DNA from: Porticoccaceae bacterium
Lineage (GTDB): Bacteria; Pseudomonadota; Gammaproteobacteria; Pseudomonadales; Porticoccaceae
Reading direction: 5' to 3'
NCBI GenBank assembly: GCA_029250825.1
Contig: JAQXEN010000070.1
Span: forward strand, 1 to 62,461
DNA length: 62,461 bases
Part shown: one piece after another, positions 34,068 through 43,043 of the stretch
How the letters are laid out: each line of letters starts with the position of its first letter
How positions within the stretch are numbered: the first letter of the stretch is position 1
The notes under the pieces: model-generated
The model's database searches: none
What the model was told of the DNA's origin: nothing
Seen by the model: the letters and a program-made list of their open reading frames with translations, nothing else
Made by a program: the position numbers and the translations under genes

Positions 34068-37000
34068 GTGACTATGGCGAGTATGGGTACAGCATTTAAG
34101 ACGTCGATGCGATGGCTGTGGCTATTCGTTGCGCTGCTGATTATCGGTACGGTTATCTTGGTGGTGATTGGCCGTCAGACCATCGCTTATGTGGATCAGG
34201 TGCGCGAGCCGATTGAACAGTTTCTCACTGAACAGATTGGCCTGCAGGTGGATCTCGGTGAGCTGAGAGGTGAGTGGCCGCGCCTAGTGCCGATTATTGA
34301 GGTTGATCACGCCTCTATTTTTGCCTCAGATAATACTCCGGTCTTTGAAGTAACCGGGGTTCGCGCGGATCTCGATCTGTTTAACAGTCTTCTGCGGTGG
34401 ACACCGATCTGGCGCGAGCTGGCGGTGGACAGTCTGTCTCTTACCCTAGTGGAAGATCAGCTTGGAAGCTGGAGTTTAAAAAGTCTTAGCAGCAATGGTG
34501 ACACCGATCTGAGTCTGATTGTCGATCCGCTCACCTATAGCCGATTGATCCGCTTCGACGATGTTCAGACGCGCCTCGAGTTTTACTCGGGAAAGACTAT
34601 GGGGCTGAATGCGCATAATGTGGCCATGGAAAACGCTGATGAATTTCATCGCGCCGAGTTGGCTCTCAGCCTGTTGGAGGAGATGCAGCCGGTCGCTGAA
34701 AAAGCCTTGACGGACTCACTTCCTTCCTCAAATACCTCCTCTTCTCAAGGCGCTTCCCCGTCCTCTGGCTCTGGCAATATTACTGAAACAAAGGCGAGTC
34801 CTGCTTATCTGCTGATTGAGGGGCAGGGGGATTTGACCGATATCGAGAGCCTGTCCGCGGATGGTTACTTTCGGTTCGACGAATTAAATCTCTCCGAACC
34901 GGTAGCGGATCTGATTCGCACACTGCTGCCCGAACTGTTTGCCAATCTGCCCGATTTTAAAGCCAATGCTCAGGGTGAGATTTGGTTTGCCCTCCACCCT
35001 GGAGGCTCAGCGGATTTTGAGGGCAACTTAGCCATTGGCGAAGTACCGCTGAACTGGCTGGCAGATGTGCCGCCAGTAACCGATATTAAAACAGAGATTA
35101 CCGGTTGGTTTACCCCTGGTTCAGATTGGGGTCTGCGCTTGCAAGGCTTTAACTTGGCTTGGTCGGATACTGAGATCAAACCACTGAACCTGGTGTTTAA
35201 TCAACGTCTCGGCTCCCAGTGGCATGACTTTGATCTGTCGGTCAACCATCTTGATTTAACACTGCTCTCAGAGCTTCTCGATGCCACTCGTATCGCCGAG
35301 CAAAAAGTGCTGGATATTGTCGATCGCTTGCAGCCGCGGGGAATTATTGATGCCCTGACTCTGGGACACAATGAAGCCGGTTATTACGCGTCCGCCAACC
35401 TTCAGGCTCTGGATATTGCCGCTTGGAAAAAAGCGCCGGGAGTCAGAGGCTTAGATGGCTATCTCGAGGTCTACGGCAGTCATGGCATGCTTTCACTGGC
35501 TGATACTGATGGTTTCGAGGCACTGTTTCCAACAGTATATAAAGATTACCAGAGCATCGAAAAAGCTGAGGGAACGATTAACTTCTCTTGGGATAAGGAC
35601 ATTGAGAAGCTAACGATGCGCAGTGACGTGATGCGTGCAGAACTAGATGTAGGTGTTGCGTCAATTCTCTTTTCCGCAGAGCAATTTATTCCCTCAAAGG
35701 GTTTGCCACCGGCGGTCAGTCTGCTGATTGGCGCCCGTGATTTGGATGCCAAAAAGCGCAATAAATATCTGCCCTATCGTATGCCTGACAAACTGCGCAC
35801 ATGGCTGCAAACATCCATTTTGGATGCACATGTGGATGAGTTGGGGCTGCTGATTCGCAATCACCCACCGCGCTTGGATAAGCTCTCTCAGAGCACTCAG
35901 CTGGTGGTTAAGATAAGTGCTGCGGATATCGATTATGATCCCAAGTGGACAGGTATTCGCAATTCTTCTGCCCTGGCTCTGGTGGATGATGCTTACACCG
36001 AAGTGCAGGTCTATTCGGGAACGGTTGGTGGCACGTCTATCAGCAGCGCAGAGGTGGTCTATGACCAGATTGGTGCCGATCAAACTGCGGTGATCACAGT
36101 GGCTGCCGAGGTCGAGGGAGATCTGAGTTCGGCGATGACGGTGCTCGCCGAGTCTCCGCTGCGGGATCGCTTGGGTGCCCTTACTGGCTGGGACTACGAT
36201 GGCGAGATGATCAGTCAGCTGGACCTTGTTATTCCTCTGGTGTCAGTGGGCAGTGAAAGTATCGCGCCTCAATACAATGTCAGTTCCTTGATTGACAGTG
36301 GCTCCCTGAGCATTCCTGGCGGGCCGATAAGCGCTACAGAGATTAATGGCCAACTTAATTTCTCCTTAGATAAGGGGCTTTACGGCGACGATGTAAGCGC
36401 TTACTTTTGGCAGCGACCAATGGATGTGAATTTCTACAAAGAGGCTGGCGATCAGAAGATAGCAGTCACCGGTGACCTGCTGCCCGAGAGTTTAAATCAG
36501 CTAGTGACGTTCCCTTGGCAGAAGGTGATTAAGGGGTTGGTCGCCGTTGACAGCCTGATTACCATTCCCGCCGCTGAAAATCAGCAGGGCGCTGACGACT
36601 CGCCTATCACCTTGCAAATCACCAGTCAGCTAAAGGGCGTTGAACTAGATCTTCCCGCCCCCTTGGCGAAAGCGAAAGATAAATCTCAAACACTTAATAT
36701 TACGCTCTCGTTTGCGCCTGAACTTGAGTCACTGCAGGGCAGCCTTGCAGGTAGGCACAGCCTGGAGTTGGATAAGAGCGCCGACCTCAACTTCGACCTG
36801 CGCTTTAACGAAAGCGGTATGAGTGGCGCCCATATTAGCTATGATCGCGCCAAAGCCGAGCCGCAGCCGGGTACTCTGATGGTTTCTGGGTATTTACCCA
36901 CCACTGACTTTAAACTCTGGCAGCCACTGATTAGTCTGTTTCAGGGTTCCGAGTCCAGCCCCCAAGCCAATTGGATACCGGTATTCGATCTGCGTCTCGA

Positions 37001-38210
37001 CAGCATGGATCTGTTGAACCTGCAGTTACAGGATATTCAGGCCACCACCAGCCTCCGGGAGGGTATTGTCGATACCCAATTTGTCACCGACTTAGCCGAT
37101 GGCCAGTTGCTGATGTCGACAGTCGATACAGAGCAGGTTCCGGTGCTTAAACTCAGCCGTCTGAGTATTCCCGATGGCTTGCTATCAAGAAGTGTCAGTG
37201 ACTCAAAGATTGATCCGCGACAGTTTATGGCCTTAGATTTTTCTGTGGATCGTCTGCAGGTTGGTTCCGATAAGCTAGGTTCAATTGCCTTTAAGTTGCG
37301 CCCGGAGGTTTCCGGGGCCGCGTTTGGTGAGATCCGAGGGGATCTATTGGGGCTGCAGCCAGGCCTTTTTGAAGGCCAGCCGGCAACGGAATTTTTCTGG
37401 GGTTTCGATGGCAGCGATTATGCTAGTCGCCTAATCGGGCCAGTGGGTATTGGCAATATTGAGGAATTTTTGAGTGCCGGATTAAATGTCCCCAAAATTG
37501 TCGACAGTGAATCAGGGCGTTTTGTATTTGATCTTGCCTGGCAGGATCAGCCGTGGAAAATCTCTCGAGATAATCTCAGCGGTGAATTTCAGGTTAAATT
37601 AGAGGAGGGCAGTTTTTATCGCTCTACCGGTGGCGCAGGTGCTGCATTAAAGATGGTCAGCCTGGTGAACTTCGCTAACTGGCTGCGCCGGCTCAAGCTG
37701 GACTTCTCCGATGTAACCGGGCAAAACCTCAGCTATAACAAACTCAATGGTACACTGGAATTTGATCAGGGGGTGGCGCGCTTTAAACAGCCCCTAAGAA
37801 TGGATATGCCCTCTGGACGCATGAGTATGGGTGGGGAGTTTGATCTGCTCAACGAAGAAGTAGATGCACGCTTAGTGGCGACCTTGCCAGTGGCAACTAA
37901 TCTGCCCTGGGTTGTGGCACTGCTGGGCGGGCTACCGGCCGCGGCTGGAGTCTATGTGACCAGCAAGCTAGTGGAAAAGCAGGTCGATCGTCTGTCGAGT
38001 ATTAGCTATAAGCTGACTGGCTCCTGGGATGATGTTGAGGTTTCGGTGGATCGTATCTTTGCCGCAGATTTGCGCGCCGAGAACAACAGGGCGTCAAAAG
38101 CGGATCAAGAACTTGATACAGAGCTGGATAGAGAGCTGGATAAAGAGCTAGGTAAAAAACCAATCAAAGGAACCGACAGAGAAGAGGGACAGGGAAATGG
38201 CCCGCAATAA
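34068..38210 (+). CDS. yhdP: YhdP family envelope protein (AsmA-like/DUF3971)
   Basis: YhdP is a very large AsmA-like protein, thought to bridge inner and outer membranes and carry phospholipids outward. The 1380-residue product has one N-terminal membrane helix (WLWLFVALLIIGTVILVVIG) and a long periplasmic beta-groove region, ending with the typical GRMSMGGEFDLLNEEVDARL and VVALLGGLPAAAGVYVTSKL. The start GTG 34068 lies six bases before an in-frame ATG at 34074; either may be used. A serine-rich patch near residues 218-240 and the charged tandem repeat tail at 38109 are unlike the family core. It overlaps the nitrilase gene by 14 bases. Confidence 0.9.
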   Translation: MTMASMGTAFKTSMRWLWLFVALLIIGTVILVVIGRQTIAYVDQVREPIEQFLTEQIGLQVDLGELRGEWPRLVPIIEVDHASIFASDNTPVFEVTGVRADLDLFNSLLRWTPIWRELAVDSLSLTLVEDQLGSWSLKSLSSNGDTDLSLIVDPLTYSRLIRFDDVQTRLEFYSGKTMGLNAHNVAMENADEFHRAELALSLLEEMQPVAEKALTDSLPSSNTSSSQGASPSSGSGNITETKASPAYLLIEGQGDLTDIESLSADGYFRFDELNLSEPVADLIRTLLPELFANLPDFKANAQGEIWFALHPGGSADFEGNLAIGEVPLNWLADVPPVTDIKTEITGWFTPGSDWGLRLQGFNLAWSDTEIKPLNLVFNQRLGSQWHDFDLSVNHLDLTLLSELLDATRIAEQKVLDIVDRLQPRGIIDALTLGHNEAGYYASANLQALDIAAWKKAPGVRGLDGYLEVYGSHGMLSLADTDGFEALFPTVYKDYQSIEKAEGTINFSWDKDIEKLTMRSDVMRAELDVGVASILFSAEQFIPSKGLPPAVSLLIGARDLDAKKRNKYLPYRMPDKLRTWLQTSILDAHVDELGLLIRNHPPRLDKLSQSTQLVVKISAADIDYDPKWTGIRNSSALALVDDAYTEVQVYSGTVGGTSISSAEVVYDQIGADQTAVITVAAEVEGDLSSAMTVLAESPLRDRLGALTGWDYDGEMISQLDLVIPLVSVGSESIAPQYNVSSLIDSGSLSIPGGPISATEINGQLNFSLDKGLYGDDVSAYFWQRPMDVNFYKEAGDQKIAVTGDLLPESLNQLVTFPWQKVIKGLVAVDSLITIPAAENQQGADDSPITLQITSQLKGVELDLPAPLAKAKDKSQTLNITLSFAPELESLQGSLAGRHSLELDKSADLNFDLRFNESGMSGAHISYDRAKAEPQPGTLMVSGYLPTTDFKLWQPLISLFQGSESSPQANWIPVFDLRLDSMDLLNLQLQDIQATTSLREGIVDTQFVTDLADGQLLMSTVDTEQVPVLKLSRLSIPDGLLSRSVSDSKIDPRQFMALDFSVDRLQVGSDKLGSIAFKLRPEVSGAAFGEIRGDLLGLQPGLFEGQPATEFFWGFDGSDYASRLIGPVGIGNIEEFLSAGLNVPKIVDSESGRFVFDLAWQDQPWKISRDNLSGEFQVKLEEGSFYRSTGGAGAALKMVSLVNFANWLRRLKLDFSDVTGQNLSYNKLNGTLEFDQGVARFKQPLRMDMPSGRMSMGGEFDLLNEEVDARLVATLPVATNLPWVVALLGGLPAAAGVYVTSKLVEKQVDRLSSISYKLTGSWDDVEVSVDRIFAADLRAENNRASKADQELDTELDRELDKELGKKPIKGTDREEGQGNGPQ
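38109..38156 (+). repeat. In-frame 12-base tandem repeat in the yhdP tail
   Basis: Four 12-base units, GAACTTGATACA, GAGCTGGATAGA, GAGCTGGATAAA and GAGCTAGGTAAA, encode ELDT, ELDR, ELDK and ELGK at the extreme C-terminus of YhdP. Confidence 0.9.
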
Positions 38211-39036
38211 ACGTTTTATCGCCGCTGCTATTCAGCTGTGGCCGCAAGATTCAATGGAAAAAAACCTCGCTGCTGCAAAGGCTCTGATCAAAAGCGCTGC
38301 CGAGGATGGCAGTCAACTCGTGGTGCTACCGGAAAATTTCGCCTATCTCGGATGCAGTGATTTGACCGATATAGCCGCCGCTGAGCGCGCCAAGGGGCCG
38401 GTCTATGAGTTTTTGGCTAAACAGGCGCGGCGATATAAGCTCTGGCTGGTGGGGGGCACAGTGCCAGTCAGTGATCACGATTCCCCCAAACCTTTTGCCC
38501 GCTCTTGGTTATTTAACCCTGAGGGCAAGGTTGTTCGGCATTACGACAAGATCCATTTGTTTGATGTGGATGTGCCGAAATCCTCAGATGAGACACTGCA
38601 GCAGGTAAGTTACCGAGAGTCCGATGACTACCGCAGTGGCACTGAAGCGGTGGTAGCTAGTACTGGACTCTGTCGACTGGGCATGACGGTCTGTTACGAC
38701 CTGCGCTTTGCCGAACTTTATCGACAGTTGGCGGATGCGGATGCTCGAGTAGTGACAGTGCCTGCGGCCTTTACTACGGCCACGGGTCGCGATCACTGGG
38801 AGTTATTATTGCGAGCGCGAGCGGTGGAGAATCAAATGTTTGTGATCGGTGCGAATATGGTTGATCGCAATAATCCGCGCCGCGGTCTGTGGGGTGGCAG
38901 TGCGATTATTGATCCTTGGGGCACGGTCTTGGCTCAGATCGACGACCAGCCGGGCGTGGCAATTGCGGAGATTAATTTAAATCGCTTGGTCGAGGTGCGG
39001 GGCAAGATGCCCATTGCCGAGCATCGAAAATTGTAA
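38197..39036 (+). CDS. Carbon-nitrogen hydrolase, Nit1/YbeM type
   Basis: The 279-residue nitrilase-superfamily amidase has the Glu-Lys-Cys triad in VVLPENFAYLG, HYDKIHLFDVDV and GMTVCYDLRFAEL. Members next to yhdP in related bacteria belong to the Nit1/deaminated-glutathione amidase group, so repair of deaminated glutathione is a good inference. The ATG lies inside the yhdP 3' end. In pseudomonads tldD follows here; in this window it does not, and a terminator follows instead. Confidence 0.88.
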   Translation: MARNKRFIAAAIQLWPQDSMEKNLAAAKALIKSAAEDGSQLVVLPENFAYLGCSDLTDIAAAERAKGPVYEFLAKQARRYKLWLVGGTVPVSDHDSPKPFARSWLFNPEGKVVRHYDKIHLFDVDVPKSSDETLQQVSYRESDDYRSGTEAVVASTGLCRLGMTVCYDLRFAELYRQLADADARVVTVPAAFTTATGRDHWELLLRARAVENQMFVIGANMVDRNNPRRGLWGGSAIIDPWGTVLAQIDDQPGVAIAEINLNRLVEVRGKMPIAEHRKL

Positions 39037-39048
39037 TGAGTGGCCTTT

Positions 39049-39068
39049 GCCCTGTTTAGGGCTCTTTT
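39049..39068 (+). terminator. Terminator after the nitrilase gene
   Basis: GCCCT-GTTT-AGGGC is followed at once by TCTTTT. It lies 13 bases after the stop of the gene at 38197 and closes the mreB-to-nitrilase operon. Confidence 0.65.
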
Positions 39069-39117
39069 CTCGCAGAAGGCTCTTGTTTCGCTGAAGGCTC
39101 ATTATTGGCCAAGGGCT

Positions 39118-39642
39118 TTATTCGCTGAGTTGGCGCAGGTAGGCGAATATTTTTTTGCTCGCTGTGGGCGCTTTGTTTAACTCCAGTTCCCGGGCGGCTT
39201 GGCGCTGCAGGTTTCGCAGTTGCTGCCGGTCGGCGGTGGGATACTGTTCCATCAACTCTTCGATAACCGGATTTCCTTGGCTGATTAACCTGTCCCGCAA
39301 TGCCTCGAGCTGCATAAAATGCAGTCGATAGGTCTGGGACTGATGATCCATACGGTCCAATGTTTCTTGAATAAAACTGATATCCGCGGTGCGCATCAAT
39401 TTGCCAATATATTGCATTTGCCGGCGCTTGCCCTCGCGATTTTTCAGTCGCCGGGCTTCGGTGATAGCGTCTTTTAAATTGTCTGGCAGGTTGAATTTGG
39501 CGAGTTTTCCAAGGGGCATTTCAACCAGCTGAAGGCCCATATCCTGCAGTGCATGACTGTCACGTTTAAGCTGAGATTTGCTAACCAGCAGTTCTTCGCT
39601 GTTGTCGTTATCGCTGTTAGGGGTAATTTCTGTATCAGTCAT
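39118..39642 (-). CDS. yjgA: Ribosome-associated protein YjgA (DarP, DUF615)
   Basis: The 174-residue helical, charged protein associates with late 50S ribosome assembly intermediates in E. coli. Family segments are SKSQLKRDSHALQDMGLQLV, INEARR-like ITEARRLKNREGKRRQMQYIGKLMR and LRNLQRQAARE. Its ATG overlaps the mgtE stop (TAATG). In related genomes it sits between tldD and pmbA; both are absent here. Confidence 0.92.
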   Translation of the reverse strand: MTDTEITPNSDNDNSEELLVSKSQLKRDSHALQDMGLQLVEMPLGKLAKFNLPDNLKDAITEARRLKNREGKRRQMQYIGKLMRTADISFIQETLDRMDHQSQTYRLHFMQLEALRDRLISQGNPVIEELMEQYPTADRQQLRNLQRQAARELELNKAPTASKKIFAYLRQLSE

Positions 39643-40985
39643 TAGCTGTAAAACACCGTGGCAAGTCCAAGAAAAGAGACAAAACCGACTATATCGGTGA
39701 CTGTCGTGAGAATAACTGAGCCGGCTAGGGCTGGGTCAATTTTTAGCGAGCGCAACATCACCGGTAGCAGGGTTCCTGCAACCGCGGCGGCGATTAAGTT
39801 AATTGCCATGGCAGCGGCGATCACCAGCGCGATGGTCCAGTCCCCAAACCACAGTGACACGATGGCGCCCATGACTACTGCCCAGAGCATGCCGTTTAGT
39901 GCTCCTACGGCAAATTCTTTGCTTAGCAGCCATTTTAAGTTGTCTCGTTCGATTTGCCCCAGCGCCATGCCGCGAATAACCACGGTTAGGGTTTGGCTGC
40001 CGGCAACGCCGCCCATGCTGGCAACAATCGGCATTAAGATTGCCAGTGCTACAACTTTCTCGAGGGTGGCTTCAAACAGGCTGATCGCCGATGACGCGAG
40101 AATTGCGGTGAGCAGATTGAGTCCCAACCACAGGGCGCGGCGCGGCGCGGTGCGGCCGATGGAGGAGAAGGTATCCTCAGTGTCACTGAGACCGGCCATT
40201 GCCAAGAGGCTGTGATCCGCGTCTTCGACAATTACATCGACCACATCATCAATGGTAATTCGGCCAACTAGACGATGTTGGTCGTCCACTACCGGTGCCG
40301 AGACCAGATCCTGACGTTGGAACAGTTGCGCTACATCGGAGTCGGTGAGATTGACATGAATCGCTTCCACTTCAGTGTCCATTACTTCCCGCACAGAGGT
40401 GGTGGGACTCGAGGTGAGCATTTTACTCAGGGGCAGTGTGCCCAAAAAGGTGTCGTTGCGACTGACCACAAAGAGGTTGTCGGTGATATCCGGCAGTTCC
40501 TCAAAGCGGCGCAGGTAGCGCAGCACCACATCCACAGTGATATCCGGACGCACCGTGATCACCTCGGTGTCCATTAGTCCACCGGCTGTGTCTTCGTTGT
40601 AAGTAAGTACTGACTCTACACGCTGTCTATCCTGTACTGACATGGCTTGCAGCACTTCGGGAATAACTCGATCCGGCAGTTGCTGCAGAATATCAACGAT
40701 ATCATCCACATCTAGGCCTTCGGTGATCGAGGCGACTTCTGCGCCGTCCATCTGGTTGAGAAATTCTAGCTGAATGTCGTCCGAGAGTTCCTGCAGTACT
40801 TCACCGCTGATCTCTGGATCAATCAGTTCCCAGAGAATATTGCGCAGACGAGGAGGTGCGGTCTCCAGCTGGTGAGCAATATCCGGAGGCGAGAGATTGT
40901 TGAGAATATGGCGCACCTGATTGAGGGTGCCGGAGTCGATGGCGGTGCCGAGCCTGGCCAAAAGGCTGTTATCGTTATTGTTCAT
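39642..40985 (-). CDS. mgtE: Magnesium transporter MgtE
   Basis: MgtE is a dimeric inner-membrane magnesium channel gated by its cytosolic domains. The 447-residue protein has an N-domain of helical repeats (residues about 20-130), a CBS pair (EDTAGGLMDTEVITV to DDVVDVIVEDADH) and five membrane helices with the pore segments PIVASMGGVAGSQTLTVVIRG and GSVILTTVTDIVGF. The full domain set and normal length support activity. It overlaps yjgA. Confidence 0.94.
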   Translation of the reverse strand: MNNNDNSLLARLGTAIDSGTLNQVRHILNNLSPPDIAHQLETAPPRLRNILWELIDPEISGEVLQELSDDIQLEFLNQMDGAEVASITEGLDVDDIVDILQQLPDRVIPEVLQAMSVQDRQRVESVLTYNEDTAGGLMDTEVITVRPDITVDVVLRYLRRFEELPDITDNLFVVSRNDTFLGTLPLSKMLTSSPTTSVREVMDTEVEAIHVNLTDSDVAQLFQRQDLVSAPVVDDQHRLVGRITIDDVVDVIVEDADHSLLAMAGLSDTEDTFSSIGRTAPRRALWLGLNLLTAILASSAISLFEATLEKVVALAILMPIVASMGGVAGSQTLTVVIRGMALGQIERDNLKWLLSKEFAVGALNGMLWAVVMGAIVSLWFGDWTIALVIAAAMAINLIAAAVAGTLLPVMLRSLKIDPALAGSVILTTVTDIVGFVSFLGLATVFYS

Positions 40986-41102
40986 AGATCGCTCCCTTGG
41001 CTGGGCTGAGACACTTCAGCGCTGGTATTCTAACCAGCTAACCGCGAGATCGATAGTTTTAACTGATAACCCCTAGCAAAGAGTTAGCAGGTTCGCGGCG
41101 GA

Positions 41103-41372
41103 TTATTCCCCTTCGCCAAAATAGTCGGCTAGCAAATCACTAATGGCGTCAAAGGCGTCCTGTTCATCTTCACCATCAAATTCAAAGATCAGGCTGCTGC
41201 CTTTGCTGGCGGCCAGCAGCATCAGCGACATAACACTTTTTGCGTCCACCAGTGGCTCCTGTTTGCCAGTGCGAATCGTGCAGCCGAAGCGCCCAGCGGT
41301 GCTTGCCAGTTTAGTCGCGGCTCTGGCGTGAAGACCGAGCTTGTTAATAATGTCGAGTTGACTGTGGATCAA
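41103..41372 (-). CDS. ptsO: HPr-like phosphocarrier of the nitrogen PTS (NPr)
   Basis: NPr takes phosphate from EI(Ntr) and passes it to PtsN. The 89-residue protein has the phosphoryl histidine in NKLGLHARAATKLA and the serine-region KSVMSLMLLAASKGS. The open frame runs up to 41438, but that would overlap rapZ. The TTG at 41372, with GGAG ten bases upstream, gives the family start and length, and leaves a 19-base gap from the rapZ stop. Confidence 0.9.
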   Translation of the reverse strand: MIHSQLDIINKLGLHARAATKLASTAGRFGCTIRTGKQEPLVDAKSVMSLMLLAASKGSSLIFEFDGEDEQDAFDAISDLLADYFGEGE

Positions 41373-41391
41373 TGGGGCGGTGCTCCGATAA

Positions 41392-42252
41392 TTAAGATGA
41401 CAACTCTTGGTGCGATATCTGGACAAAGGGATGCACACCAGAGAAATGTTCGAAGAGCCGATTAGCCAAATAAACCGAGCGGTGTTGTCCGCCGGTGCAG
41501 CCGATGGCGATGGTTAAGTAGCTGCGATTATTGTCTTGAAATTGCGGAATCCAACGGGTTAGAAAACCAATAATATCCGCCAACATAGAGGCGATCTCAA
41601 CCTGACTCTCGAGAAATTCAATCACTTCTTGATCGTTGCCTGTGAGGTTTTTGAGTTCGGTTTTCCAATAGGGATTGGGTAGACAGCGCACATCGAAAAC
41701 ATAGTCTGCATCGGTGGGCACGCCCTTTTTAAAGCCGAATGACTCAAACAGTATCGACATGTGCTGAGGCTGTTTGGGGACAATGGTTTTCTTAATTAGA
41801 TCGCGCAACTGATGCAATGTCAGTCGCGAGGTGTCCACTGAGCGATCGGCGATATCGGAGATCGGACTGAGCATTTCCTTTTCCAGCTTAATGGCTTCTT
41901 TAAGGCCAATGCTGTCGGTACTCAGAGGGTGGCGGCGACGAGTTTCGCTGTAGCGGCGCAGCAGATCTGAGCGCTGGGCGTAGAGGAAAATAACGTTTAC
42001 ATCGACACCGTCTCGCTCAATGGCTTTAAGAATTTCTGGTATCTGATTGAGATCGCCAACCAAATTGCGTGCATCGATGCCCACGGCGACATTTAAATCG
42101 TCGTGGTTACTGTTGTCTTTTAACTGACCAATTAAATGCTGGAGCAGACTGGCCGGTAGATTATCAATGCAGGTAAAGCCCACGTCCTCGAGAATATTCA
42201 GAGCCGATGTTTTGCCGGAGCCGGAGTGGCCGCTGATAATAACCAGGCGCAT
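41392..42252 (-). CDS. rapZ: RNase adapter protein RapZ
   Basis: RapZ is an RNA-binding, nucleotide-binding protein; in enterics it senses glucosamine-6-phosphate and directs RNase E to the sRNA GlmZ. The 286-residue protein has the Walker A site GHSGSGKTSA near residues 8-17 and the C-terminal RNA-binding part with IGCTGGQHRSVYLA. In this group the GlmZ pathway may be absent, so the target is uncertain. Two bases separate it from ptsN. Confidence 0.92.
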   Translation of the reverse strand: MRLVIISGHSGSGKTSALNILEDVGFTCIDNLPASLLQHLIGQLKDNSNHDDLNVAVGIDARNLVGDLNQIPEILKAIERDGVDVNVIFLYAQRSDLLRRYSETRRRHPLSTDSIGLKEAIKLEKEMLSPISDIADRSVDTSRLTLHQLRDLIKKTIVPKQPQHMSILFESFGFKKGVPTDADYVFDVRCLPNPYWKTELKNLTGNDQEVIEFLESQVEIASMLADIIGFLTRWIPQFQDNNRSYLTIAIGCTGGQHRSVYLANRLFEHFSGVHPFVQISHQELSS

Positions 42253-42254
42253 GC

Positions 42255-42722
42255 TTAGGCCGCGCGCTCGAGTTGCAGTGCTGTGGTATAGAGTTCTTCG
42301 CTGCTAGTGCATTGGCGCAGGGATGTGCGGGAGCTGTCATCCTGCATAATTGCCGCGATCCGCGCCAGAGTAGCGAGATGTTCTTCGTTTTGCTCCTCTG
42401 GAACAATCAGGGCAAAAATTAAATCTACTGGCTGATCGTCCAGAGCGCCGAAGTCGACGGCGTTATCGAGTTTGATCAGGCAACCATAGATGCGATTGAA
42501 GCCAGCTACACGGCAGTGTGGGATCGCCACGCCTTCGCCTATGCCGGTGCTGCCGAGCCGCTCCCGGGCGACCAGATTGAGGAATAAACTGTCGGCCTGG
42601 TCGCCATCGCCACCGAGCTGCTCGGTGACGAAGGTGGAAATATTCTCCAGCACGCGCTTTTTACTGCCGCCGGGAATACCACACTGGGTCATCTCTTGAG
42701 TAAGTATATTCTTGATTTTCAT
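42255..42722 (-). CDS. ptsN: Nitrogen PTS EIIA protein
   Basis: PtsN is a regulatory EIIA domain of 155 residues that ends the nitrogen phosphotransfer chain and controls potassium, carbon and nitrogen processes by protein contacts. The phosphorylated histidine lies in GEGVAIPHCRV; the beginning MKIKNILTQEMTQCGIPGGSKKR is typical. It sits between hpf and rapZ in the standard rpoN cluster. Confidence 0.94.
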   Translation of the reverse strand: MKIKNILTQEMTQCGIPGGSKKRVLENISTFVTEQLGGDGDQADSLFLNLVARERLGSTGIGEGVAIPHCRVAGFNRIYGCLIKLDNAVDFGALDDQPVDLIFALIVPEEQNEEHLATLARIAAIMQDDSSRTSLRQCTSSEELYTTALQLERAA

Positions 42723-42731
42723 TGGCGGATT

Positions 42732-43019
42732 TTAACGGCCTCGGTGCTTCTCTTTATATTTAATTAGCTGGCGATCGAGCTTGTCAGTTAGAGAGTCAAT
42801 CGCAGCGTAGAGGTCGTTGTGCTGAGAATTGGCAAATAACTCTGCGCCGCTTACATGCACGGTTGCTTCTGCGTTCTGGGATAGTTTTTCGACGGTAAGG
42901 ATAACCGAAGTGCTGGTGATCTGTTCGTAGTGTCGTTCTAGTTTGGCAAACTTATTGTTGACGTACTCTCTTATTGCGTCGGTGATTTCCAAGTGGTGTC
43001 CGCTAATCGTTAATTGCAT
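42732..43019 (-). CDS. hpf: Ribosome hibernation promoting factor (short form)
   Basis: The 95-residue HPF binds the 30S decoding site and helps form inactive 100S ribosomes in stationary phase. MQLTISGHHLEITDAIREYVNNKF and AAIDSLTDKLDRQLIKYKEKH match the short HPF family; no long C-terminal dimerisation domain is present. It lies 24 bases after rpoN. Confidence 0.93.
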   Translation of the reverse strand: MQLTISGHHLEITDAIREYVNNKFAKLERHYEQITSTSVILTVEKLSQNAEATVHVSGAELFANSQHNDLYAAIDSLTDKLDRQLIKYKEKHRGR

Positions 43020-43043
43020 TCGGTACTCCTTTGTTTCACGTGG

